Shown piece after piece: positions 40,487 through 47,172 of a DNA stretch of 47,172 nucleotides (position 1 is the stretch's first letter; each line of letters opens with the position of its first letter). A program made the position numbers and the translations under genes. This DNA comes from Verrucomicrobiota bacterium (lineage in GTDB: Bacteria > Verrucomicrobiota > Verrucomicrobiia > Verrucomicrobiales > Akkermansiaceae), in assembly GCA_026397725.1 (NCBI GenBank), contig JAPLUI010000336.1, forward strand, positions 1 through 47,172. The letters are read 5' to 3'. The notes beneath the pieces are model-generated. The model did not search any database and had not been told where the DNA came from. It saw only the letters and a program-made list of their open reading frames with translations.

Positions 40487-41392
40487 ATGGCTCACGTCAG
40501 CGACTTTCTCAAGCCCAGCGATCTGCAGCGCATCTCCAATCTCCAGGTGCTGGCGCGGCAAGTGGTCGAGGGCTTCACCAGCGGCTTTCACCGCTCGCCC
40601 CACAAGGGCTACAGCGTGGAGTTCAAGCAGCACCGGCAATACGTCCCGGGCGATGAAATCCGCCGCCTCGACTGGAGCGTGTTTGCCCGCAGCGACCGTT
40701 ACTACATCCGCGAGTACGAGGAGGAAACCAACCTCCGCGCCACCCTCATCCTCGACCGCAGCGGCTCGATGAACTACGCCGGCACCTCCGCCGACGGCGT
40801 CACCAAATACGCATACGCCACCAAACTCGCCGCCTGCCTCGCCTACATGATGGTCCATCAGGCGGATGGCGTCGGCCTGACAACCTTTGACACCCAGATC
40901 CGCAGCCACATCCCGCCGCGTTCCCGGGTGAGCCACCTGCGGGTCATTCTCGACGAGTTGGAAAAGGGCCAGCCCGGTGGCGAGACCGACCTGGGCGACG
41001 TGTTCCACGAACTGGAGGCCAAGCTGCATCGCCGCGGCTTGCTCATCATCATTTCCGATTGCTTCGGCGAGGTGGCCAGCTTCCTCAAGGCCCTGGCTCA
41101 TTTCCGCCACGCCCGCCACGAAATCCTCGTCTTCCAAATCTGGGATCGCGACGAACTGGAGTTTCCCTTCAAGAGCTGGACCCAGTTCGATTGTCTCGAG
41201 CAGGCCGGCGTCAAGCATTTGTTAGATCCGGCGATGCTGCGCCAGACCTATCTGGACAACCTGGCTGCCTTCCGCGACAGCCTGGTCCGCGGCTGCCGCC
41301 GCCATAACATCGACCTGGTGCCCTTCTGCACCGACGAGCCGTATGCCAATGCGCTGGCCGCCTATATGACCCGGAGGCTCGGACGACGATGA
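40487..41392 (+). CDS. DUF58 domain protein (VWA-like partner of MoxR)
   Basis: A 301-residue soluble protein with the DUF58 hallmark HKGYSVEFKQHRQYVPGDEI, RRLDWSVFARSDRYYIREYE and a VWA metal-ion-dependent adhesion site, LILDRSGSMNY (Asp90-x-Ser-x-Ser). A second VWA strand is RRGLLIIISDCFGEV. Length is normal. It follows the MoxR gene by 74 bases and its stop overlaps the next start (ATGA at 41389-41392), so it is translationally coupled to the BatA-like gene. Probable role: adaptor or substrate of the MoxR ATPase at the inner face of the membrane. Confidence 0.92.
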   Translation: MAHVSDFLKPSDLQRISNLQVLARQVVEGFTSGFHRSPHKGYSVEFKQHRQYVPGDEIRRLDWSVFARSDRYYIREYEEETNLRATLILDRSGSMNYAGTSADGVTKYAYATKLAACLAYMMVHQADGVGLTTFDTQIRSHIPPRSRVSHLRVILDELEKGQPGGETDLGDVFHELEAKLHRRGLLIIISDCFGEVASFLKALAHFRHARHEILVFQIWDRDELEFPFKSWTQFDCLEQAGVKHLLDPAMLRQTYLDNLAAFRDSLVRGCRRHNIDLVPFCTDEPYANALAAYMTRRLGRR

Positions 41393-43554
41393 ACTTTCTC
41401 AACATGGTCATGTTAGGTGGGCTGGCGGCGGGCGCGATCCCGCTCATCATCCATCTGTTTCACAAGAGTCGCTTCAAGGTGGTCCACTGGGGTGCCATGC
41501 ACCTGCTCACCGCCGTGCTGCGCACCAATCAGAGACGCCTCAAGATCGAACAATGGATCCTGCTGGCGCTTCGCTGCGCGATTCCCGTGCTCCTCGCGTT
41601 GATGATGGCGCGGCCGATGTGGCAGGGCGCCGCAGGTTTGTTAGGTGAGCGGGCCACCTCCACCGTCGTGCTGCTGGATAACAGTTACTCGATGGAGGCC
41701 GGGCGGGCCGGAACCACCAATTTCAGCCTCGCCCGCGACGAAACGCAGCGCCTGGTGGGAGACCTCAAGCGGGGCTCGGCAGCCTGGGTGTTCCTGATGG
41801 GCGAGGGCGCAGGATTGTTAGACGAACCCACCCGCGACCTCACCCGCGTCACCCGGGCGCTGGACAAGGTGGGCTCCGGCTATGGGGTGGCCCAGGTGCC
41901 GGCGTCCCTCCGGCAGGTGGCGGGCACGCTGGACAAAATGACGGAGGGAGCCCGGCAGGTGGTCATGCTCACCGACTTCCAACGGGTGAGTTTCCCGGCC
42001 ACTGAAGACCAGGCCCTCGGCCAGGCACTGGCACGCCTGCAGCACCTGCCGACCCCGCCCACCATCACCCTCTGGAATGTCGGGATCGACGCCAGGGAAA
42101 ACGTCGCCGTCGAGTCGCTCGATTTTTCCAAATTGATGGTCGGCGTCGGTCAGAAGGTCCAATTCCGCGCCAACCTGCGCAACTTCGGCGACCATGCCCG
42201 CCCCGATTTGCGCGTGATGATGAAAGTCGATGGCCGGGAGCAGGCGACCTCGCAGGTATCGTTAGGCGCCAAGGCCCAAGGCCAGGTGTTGTTCAGCCAT
42301 GTTTTTGATAGACCAGGCTCGCATGTCGTCGAGATCGCCACGGAGGCCGACGCGGTCCGCGCCGACAACAGCTATCTGGCCAGCATCCCGGTGCGGGACC
42401 GGCTGGCGGTGCTGCTGGTGGACGGCGCGCCCGGCGCCACGCCGGATGATCTGCAAGGTGAGACCGGCTTTGCCCGGATCGCGCTCTCCCCCTTCGCTGC
42501 GGGCAAGGTCGAACAGGCAGACCTGATCGAGACGAAAGTGGTGGCCGCCGCGGATCTAACATCCGCCGGCATTTCCGCAGCGGCCGTCGTCGTGCTCGCC
42601 AATGTGGCCAACCTGGCCGCCGCGCCGCTCCAGGCGCTGGAGGGGTTTGTCGAACAAGGTGGCGGGTTGTTGGTCTTCACCGGCGAGCACAGCGATCCGG
42701 CCTGGTGGAACGGGGCCTTTGGCAAGCTGGCGCCGCTGCCGCTGGGCACGCGTGCCGGCACCCTGAACGAGGGCGCGCCCACCATGGGCGTGGTCAGCCA
42801 GCGCTTTGACCATCCCGCGCTCGAGATGTTCAACGATCCGCGCAACGGCAGCCTGTCCGACCTGGCACTCAAAGCCTGGTTCCGCCTCCAGCCGCCCGAG
42901 CGCACGGGCAACCCGGCGGACCCGTTAGTCATGGCGCGGCTCGACTGCGGCGACCCGTTTCTCGCGGAAAAACCGCTCGGCCAGGGCCGGGTGATTGCCT
43001 GCGCCACCGCCCTCGATTCGGACTGGAGCAATCTGCCGGCGCGGCCGTCCTATCTGCCGCTGCTCCAGCGGCTCTGCGTTTCGTTAGCCTCCAACGTCTA
43101 TCCGCCCCGCAACCTGCGGGTCGGCGAGCCGCTCGTCGGTTTCCTGCCCGCCGCCACCGCCGGCACCAAGGCGCTGCTCACCCTGCCGGACACCAGCACG
43201 GTGGAAGTGCCGGTCGTCAACCAAGGCACGCGCGGAGTGGTCGAATACCCGCAGACCCGCAGACCCGGCCTGTACACGCTGCTACCGGCGGCGGGTGAGG
43301 CCCCCGTTCATTTCGTGGTCAACGCCGACCGCGCGGAGTCGGATCCCGAGCGCCTCACTGATGCGGAAATCCACGCTCTGGCCAAGGCCCACGGCCTGCA
43401 ACTCGTGGGCAGCGCGGCCGAGTTCAAGGCGCTCGACAAAGTCCAACGCTACGGCCGCGAGCTGTGGCAATGGGCTCTGCTGGTGCTGTTAGGACTGCTC
43501 TTTGGCGAACTGCTGCTCCAACAGAAATTTGCCTGCGGAGGGGCCAAGGCATGA
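41389..43554 (+). CDS. BatA-like membrane protein with VWA domain
   Basis: A 721-residue membrane protein. The N-terminal BatA motif is MNFLNMVMLGGLAAGAIPLI with the following IHLFHKSRFKVVHWGAMHLL. A second helix lies at about 56-75. A VWA domain has LLDNSYSMEAG (Asp97-x-Ser-x-Ser). A long periplasmic region with a GATase-like Rossmann segment (LAVLLVDGAPGA, GGGLLVFTGEHSDPAWWNG) follows, and one C-terminal helix (ELWQWALLVLLGLLFGELLL). Start and stop overlap the neighbours as ATGA. It is a typical member of Bat/MoxR operons of Planctomycetota and Verrucomicrobiota, where a mechanical or signalling envelope role is suspected but unproven. Confidence 0.9.
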   Translation: MNFLNMVMLGGLAAGAIPLIIHLFHKSRFKVVHWGAMHLLTAVLRTNQRRLKIEQWILLALRCAIPVLLALMMARPMWQGAAGLLGERATSTVVLLDNSYSMEAGRAGTTNFSLARDETQRLVGDLKRGSAAWVFLMGEGAGLLDEPTRDLTRVTRALDKVGSGYGVAQVPASLRQVAGTLDKMTEGARQVVMLTDFQRVSFPATEDQALGQALARLQHLPTPPTITLWNVGIDARENVAVESLDFSKLMVGVGQKVQFRANLRNFGDHARPDLRVMMKVDGREQATSQVSLGAKAQGQVLFSHVFDRPGSHVVEIATEADAVRADNSYLASIPVRDRLAVLLVDGAPGATPDDLQGETGFARIALSPFAAGKVEQADLIETKVVAAADLTSAGISAAAVVVLANVANLAAAPLQALEGFVEQGGGLLVFTGEHSDPAWWNGAFGKLAPLPLGTRAGTLNEGAPTMGVVSQRFDHPALEMFNDPRNGSLSDLALKAWFRLQPPERTGNPADPLVMARLDCGDPFLAEKPLGQGRVIACATALDSDWSNLPARPSYLPLLQRLCVSLASNVYPPRNLRVGEPLVGFLPAATAGTKALLTLPDTSTVEVPVVNQGTRGVVEYPQTRRPGLYTLLPAAGEAPVHFVVNADRAESDPERLTDAEIHALAKAHGLQLVGSAAEFKALDKVQRYGRELWQWALLVLLGLLFGELLLQQKFACGGAKA

Positions 43555-45989
43555 AACCCGAATCCGTCACCCACTCACTCCGTTGGGCCGGCGACTGGCC
43601 GTGGTATGCCGGCCTAACGGCTGCGGCGCTGCTGGCGCTTGCCGCATGGCTGCTCTACCGCCGCGAGGTCGGCGGCATGCGCCCGCTGTTTCGTTTCCTG
43701 CTGCCGCTGCTGCGTGCCACGGCCGTGCTGCTGATTGTGATTTTGTTGGGTGGTCCGCTCATCCACCACCGCGCCGTGGTCGGCCAACTCGCCCGCCTCA
43801 TCATTCTCGTCGATGGCTCGGAAAGCATGCAACTCGCCGACCCCGGCATGGATGCCGCACGCAAGCTCCGGATCCTCGAACGCCTCGCCATGCTCGACCC
43901 CGGCACGGTCAACCCCGATCATGCACAGGCTGCCACGAATCTCGCCGACGACCCGAACCCGGCAGTCAACAACGCGCTCGCCAAGTTCGACGCGCTGCCC
44001 CGCTGGCAGCGGGTGCGGGCATTGTTGTTAGATGGCAAGCCGGGGCAGTGTTTGTTGGCCAGGCTGGGCACCCAGTTCGACGTCCAGTTGGCGACCCTCG
44101 ACAACAGCGAAGTGAAACCCGTCTGGCGCTCCGGCACCGGCGACACTCCCCTGCCCGACGCGCTGCCGAAGCCGGTGGGATCCATCACCGATCTAACGAG
44201 CGGCCTGGCTTTCGGCGTGAGCAGTCAACAACAAGCCGGGCCCGGTGCGGTGTTGCTCATTTCGGATGGCCAGCACAACGCGGGCGAGCCCCCGCTGGAG
44301 ACGGCCAAGGTTCTGGCCGGCAAGAAGCTGCCGGTGTTCACACTCGGCACCGGCAGCGAGCACGCGCCGCGAGACCTCGCCATCCTGCGCACCCGCGTGC
44401 CCGACAGCGTCTTTCACGAGGACATGGTGCGCGGCGAAATCGTGCTCAAGGAGGAAGTCGCCGCCGGCCTGCCCATCACCCTCAGCGTGAAAGACGGCGA
44501 CAAGCTCGTCTGGGAACAACAGCTCGTCACCGAGGCCAGCACCCACCGCAGCGTGCCATTTGAATTCCCGGTGAAGGAACCCGCCGCCGCTCGCCTCAAG
44601 GCGCTGCCCCAGGGCGCCGAAACGTCCGCCGTGGCAATCGATCTCCAAGTGAGTGTCACCCCGCTCGATGGCGAACGCGAACTTTCTAACAATGAAAGCC
44701 GGATCCGCTTCCGCGCGGTCACCCAGAAGCGCAAAATCCTGCTGCTGGATGGCCGCCCGCGCTGGGAAACCCGCTATCTGAAAAACCTCTATCAGCGCGA
44801 CGAAAAGTGGGACGTCAATACGGTCGTCGCCGGCATGAAGACCGCCACCGGTTTCGCACGCGGCAGCAAGGAAGGCACCTTCCCCGCCGACAAGGCCACG
44901 CTCGACTCCTACGAGTTGGTCATCTTCGGCGATGTCCCGAGGGACCTGCTCAAACCCGAGGAATTGCGCTGGCTGGCCGACTTCGTTGGCAAACGCGGCG
45001 GCGGCCTGATCCTGATAGACGGCACGCGAGGCCACCTGCGCGAATACGCCGACACCCCGCTCGGCCCCTTGCTGCCCGTGGCCCATGCCAAGGCCAACCC
45101 TCCCACCGGGGTGAACGCCTTTGTTCTAACAGGCCGCGCGCCGGAGCTGGCGGCCTTCGCCTTGAGCGAGGAACTCGCGGCCAATGCCGGCGTCTGGGCG
45201 AAACTGCCGCCTCCGCGCTCCGTCGCCGGGGTCCAGCCCTTGCCCGGCGCGGAAGTCCTCATCGAGGGCGAGGCTGTGGGTGGGCGCGTGCCGCTTGCCG
45301 TCCTGCGGCCATTTGGCGCGGGCCTGGTGTATTTCCACGCGTTCGACGACTCGTGGCGCTGGCGCTTTGAAGTGGCCGATACCTATCACGTCAGGTTCTG
45401 GAACCAGCTCGCGGGTTTTGTGTTGGAGGAACCGTTTGCGGCCCGTGACAAGTGCCTCTCGCTGGACGCCGGCAAGTTGACCTACGAACCCGGCGAACCA
45501 GCCGACATCCGCGCCCGCTTGCGCAGCGGCGAGGGCAAGACGGTGACCGATGCCACGGTGGCGGCCGTGCTCTGGCGCGATGGCAAACGGGTGGCAACCC
45601 TTGGGCTCACCCCCGATCCGGGCGGCGTGTTCCGTGGCAAAACCGCCGCCCTCGAAGCCGGCAATTACGAGGTCACCATCGAGACGGCGGCCATTCCCGA
45701 AGGGCAAATCAAAGTGCGTGCGGAGTTCAAGGTGGAGGCCAGGCAAAATGCCGAGCGCACGCTGCTCAGCGTCAACGAGGACCTGCTGCGCCAGATCGCG
45801 CTCACCAGCGGCGGCAGTTATTTCCGCGAGGAGCAAGCCGACCAACTCGTGAAATTGTTAGAGCCGCTGGCCGCGGGCTCCATCCGCGAAAGCGAGACCC
45901 CGTTGTTGGAAAGCCGCTGGTGGTTTGGCGGCATCGTGTTGTTGCTCACCCTCGAATGGCTCATCCGCAAACGCGTCGGCATGCTTTGA
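43551..45989 (+). CDS. Membrane VWA / glutamine-amidotransferase-like protein
   Basis: An 812-residue protein from ATG 43551, which overlaps the previous stop; the upstream extension to 43464 is only the antecedent frame. Two N-terminal helices (about 19-37 and 50-70) precede a VWA site, ILVDGSESMQLAD (Asp88-x-Ser-x-Ser). The middle (KRKILLLDGRPRWETRYLKN, LVIFGDVPRDLL, KRGGGLILIDGTRGHL) resembles a class I glutamine amidotransferase-like Rossmann fold without a visible catalytic Cys. The C-terminus has a beta-domain and a final helix (WWFGGIVLLLTLEWLIRKR). It belongs to the same MoxR operon and probably forms an envelope complex with the two proteins encoded before it. Confidence 0.88.
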   Translation: MKPESVTHSLRWAGDWPWYAGLTAAALLALAAWLLYRREVGGMRPLFRFLLPLLRATAVLLIVILLGGPLIHHRAVVGQLARLIILVDGSESMQLADPGMDAARKLRILERLAMLDPGTVNPDHAQAATNLADDPNPAVNNALAKFDALPRWQRVRALLLDGKPGQCLLARLGTQFDVQLATLDNSEVKPVWRSGTGDTPLPDALPKPVGSITDLTSGLAFGVSSQQQAGPGAVLLISDGQHNAGEPPLETAKVLAGKKLPVFTLGTGSEHAPRDLAILRTRVPDSVFHEDMVRGEIVLKEEVAAGLPITLSVKDGDKLVWEQQLVTEASTHRSVPFEFPVKEPAAARLKALPQGAETSAVAIDLQVSVTPLDGERELSNNESRIRFRAVTQKRKILLLDGRPRWETRYLKNLYQRDEKWDVNTVVAGMKTATGFARGSKEGTFPADKATLDSYELVIFGDVPRDLLKPEELRWLADFVGKRGGGLILIDGTRGHLREYADTPLGPLLPVAHAKANPPTGVNAFVLTGRAPELAAFALSEELAANAGVWAKLPPPRSVAGVQPLPGAEVLIEGEAVGGRVPLAVLRPFGAGLVYFHAFDDSWRWRFEVADTYHVRFWNQLAGFVLEEPFAARDKCLSLDAGKLTYEPGEPADIRARLRSGEGKTVTDATVAAVLWRDGKRVATLGLTPDPGGVFRGKTAALEAGNYEVTIETAAIPEGQIKVRAEFKVEARQNAERTLLSVNEDLLRQIALTSGGSYFREEQADQLVKLLEPLAAGSIRESETPLLESRWWFGGIVLLLTLEWLIRKRVGML

Positions 45990-46024
45990 CGGAGCACGCT
46001 TTCCCTACCTAACACTTTCACCCC

Positions 46025-47077
46025 ATGAGTTCCCACCCCGATCCCGTCATTCTGCAAATGCTCCAGGCGTTTGCACGCCGCCGGCGTCGCCTCATCATGC
46101 TGCGTGGCGGCCTCGCCACGCTGGCCGTGCTCATTGGCGTGATGCTCGTGGTCGCCGCGCTGGACTATTGGATTCCGCTGCTGCGCGACTGGGTGCGCTG
46201 GGCGCTCAGCATCACGGCCTACGCGGCGGTGCTGGTGGTGGCCTGGCGGCAGTGGTTGCGGCCGCTGTTGGAGGTGCCGGACGAGCGGCAACTGGCACGC
46301 ATCGTCGAGCACGCCGCGCCAGCGTTGCGCGAGGATTTGCTTTCGGCCGTCGAGTTGGGCCGCACTGCGGATGCGGGCTTCGACTCCGCGCAATTCCGCG
46401 CGCTCGTGCAGTCGGGCGTTGCGCTGCGCGTCCAGGACCTGAAGGTCAAGTCGCTGTTGCCCATCGGCTTGCTCAAACGTTATATCCATGTGGCGGCGCT
46501 CATCGGGGTGGTCGTCGTGGCGCTCACGGCGGTGAGCGGCCTGCGCTTCGGAACCCTGTTGCTGCGCGCACTGATGCCCGGCGCCAATCTCGACCGCGTG
46601 TCCGCCACCCGGATCGTCATCCTCGAGCCGAATCCCGCCAGCCAAACCGTGCCGCAAGGCGACGCGGTGCGCTTGGAAATCGAACTGCAAGGCAAGCTCG
46701 CAGGCAGCGCCAGACTGGAAACGGAAGGAGCCCGCCAGGGCCGAGTCGTGACGGAGATGACACCGCTGGGCAACCACCGCTTCGCCACCGCCATCCAGGT
46801 CGCTCGCGAAAGCCTGCACTACCGGGTGCAGGCCGGCGACGCGCTCACCCGCCGCTACGAACTAACCGCCGTCGCCCGGCCCTACGAGGTCGCATTTGAG
46901 AAAACCTATCAGTATCCCGGCTACTCCCAAATCCCGCCGCAGACGGTCAGGGAACCCAGCGGCGGACTGGCCGCCCTGGAGGGGACCGAGGTGGAGGTGA
47001 AAATCACCACCAGCCAGCCGGTCAGCCGCGGCGAGTTCAGATCTCTGGACATAGGCCCCGCGGCCGGAGGCCGCTGA
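46025..47077 (+). pseudogene. DUF4175-like membrane protein, 3'-truncated
   Basis: A 350-residue frame with two N-terminal helices (LATLAVLIGVMLVVAALDY; LSITAYAAVLVVAWRQWL), a further helix near 155-180 and a beta-rich region (VILEPNPASQTVPQGDAVRL, EKTYQYPGYSQIPPQTVREP, GTEVEVKITTSQPV). This is the start of the long DUF4175-like proteins that usually close MoxR/VWA operons and run to about 1000 residues with coiled-coil segments. Here the similarity-like sequence ends at SRGEFRSL, adds a few residues and stops, exactly where AT-rich DNA begins. I read it as interrupted by an insertion or rearrangement near 47040-47080; the rest may lie beyond the window. Confidence 0.72.
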
Positions 47078-47172
47078 ATTCGGAATCCGTTGATTTTCCA
47101 ACGATTCTGCCGGTTCGAAATATATTTCATGTGCGCAATAAATAATTCTTGACTCGCACGCGCGCACGCGCA
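47078..47172. other. AT-rich junction DNA, possible end of an inserted element
   Basis: Composition drops sharply in GC relative to the operon. It contains the perfect palindrome GAAATATATTTC (47117-47128), TTGACT near 47150 that could be a -35 box, and a terminal alternating pyrimidine-purine run (CGCACGCGCGCACGCGCA) able to form Z-DNA. Just inside the truncated gene sits GCGGCC-GGA-GGCCGC. No transposase is visible within the window, so the nature of the element is open. Confidence 0.45.

Overview
The window is a GC-rich stretch (roughly 60-65% by eye) from a Gram-negative saccharolytic bacterium, most likely a Verrucomicrobiota member; a relative such as Lentisphaerota or Planctomycetota is not excluded. 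The inference rests on the gene families: many secreted GH127, GH172 (DUF2961), GH32, GH43 and GH130-type enzymes, a DUF6807 protein, a PEP-CTERM protein, a hydrazine-synthase-alpha-like dihaem protein and a MoxR/DUF58/VWA operon. There is no SusC/SusD pair. Intergenic DNA is full of dispersed palindromic repeats. All intact genes except one small antitoxin lie on the + strand.

Layout. 1-6.7 kb: a small sugar-catabolic group (GH38-like alpha-mannosidase with a nested F5/8 domain, cut by the window edge; sugar porter; uroporphyrinogen-decarboxylase-like protein; DUF6807 protein). 7.0-8.0 kb: an isolated PEP-CTERM SGNH esterase. 8.0-12.5 kb: a gene graveyard of repeats and relics: a C-terminal formylglycine-generating-enzyme-like fragment, an orphan antitoxin with a broken PIN toxin, a frameshifted and truncated trypsin-like protease, an internally deleted GH2 gene and an internally deleted GH51 gene. 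12.6-38.6 kb: the main polysaccharide-degradation locus: a dihaem HzsA-like protein, a LamG plus alpha/alpha-barrel protein, a tandem GH43 protein, an SGNH-GH127-GH130 fusion, two GH172 proteins, a GH36-like alpha-galactosidase, two GH32-clan proteins and two more GH127 proteins, with further relics between them. 38.6-39.3 kb: dispersed repeats and a large hairpin. 39.35-47.08 kb: a MoxR-DUF58-BatA-VWA-DUF4175-like operon whose last gene is cut short where AT-rich, apparently unrelated DNA begins.

How the genes fit together. Almost every family in the central locus (GH32, GH43, GH51 relic, GH127, GH172) is known for cleaving five-membered-ring sugars, so the locus looks specialised for furanose-rich glycans (arabinan, arabinofuranosyl glycoproteins, fructan or D-arabinan). 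GH36, GH38 and GH130-type modules would handle pyranose branches. Nearly all these proteins carry signal peptides, so hydrolysis is probably periplasmic or extracellular. The only transporter seen is the sugar porter at 2971. No dedicated regulator is visible.

The most unusual features are: (i) TTAG occurs almost only as GTTAG (about 81 of 88 sites by hand count on both strands); (ii) the three-enzyme fusion at 20111-23857; (iii) the number of relics, two of which fuse a signal peptide to the C-terminal end of a glycosidase in frame; and (iv) the abrupt truncation of the DUF4175-like gene.
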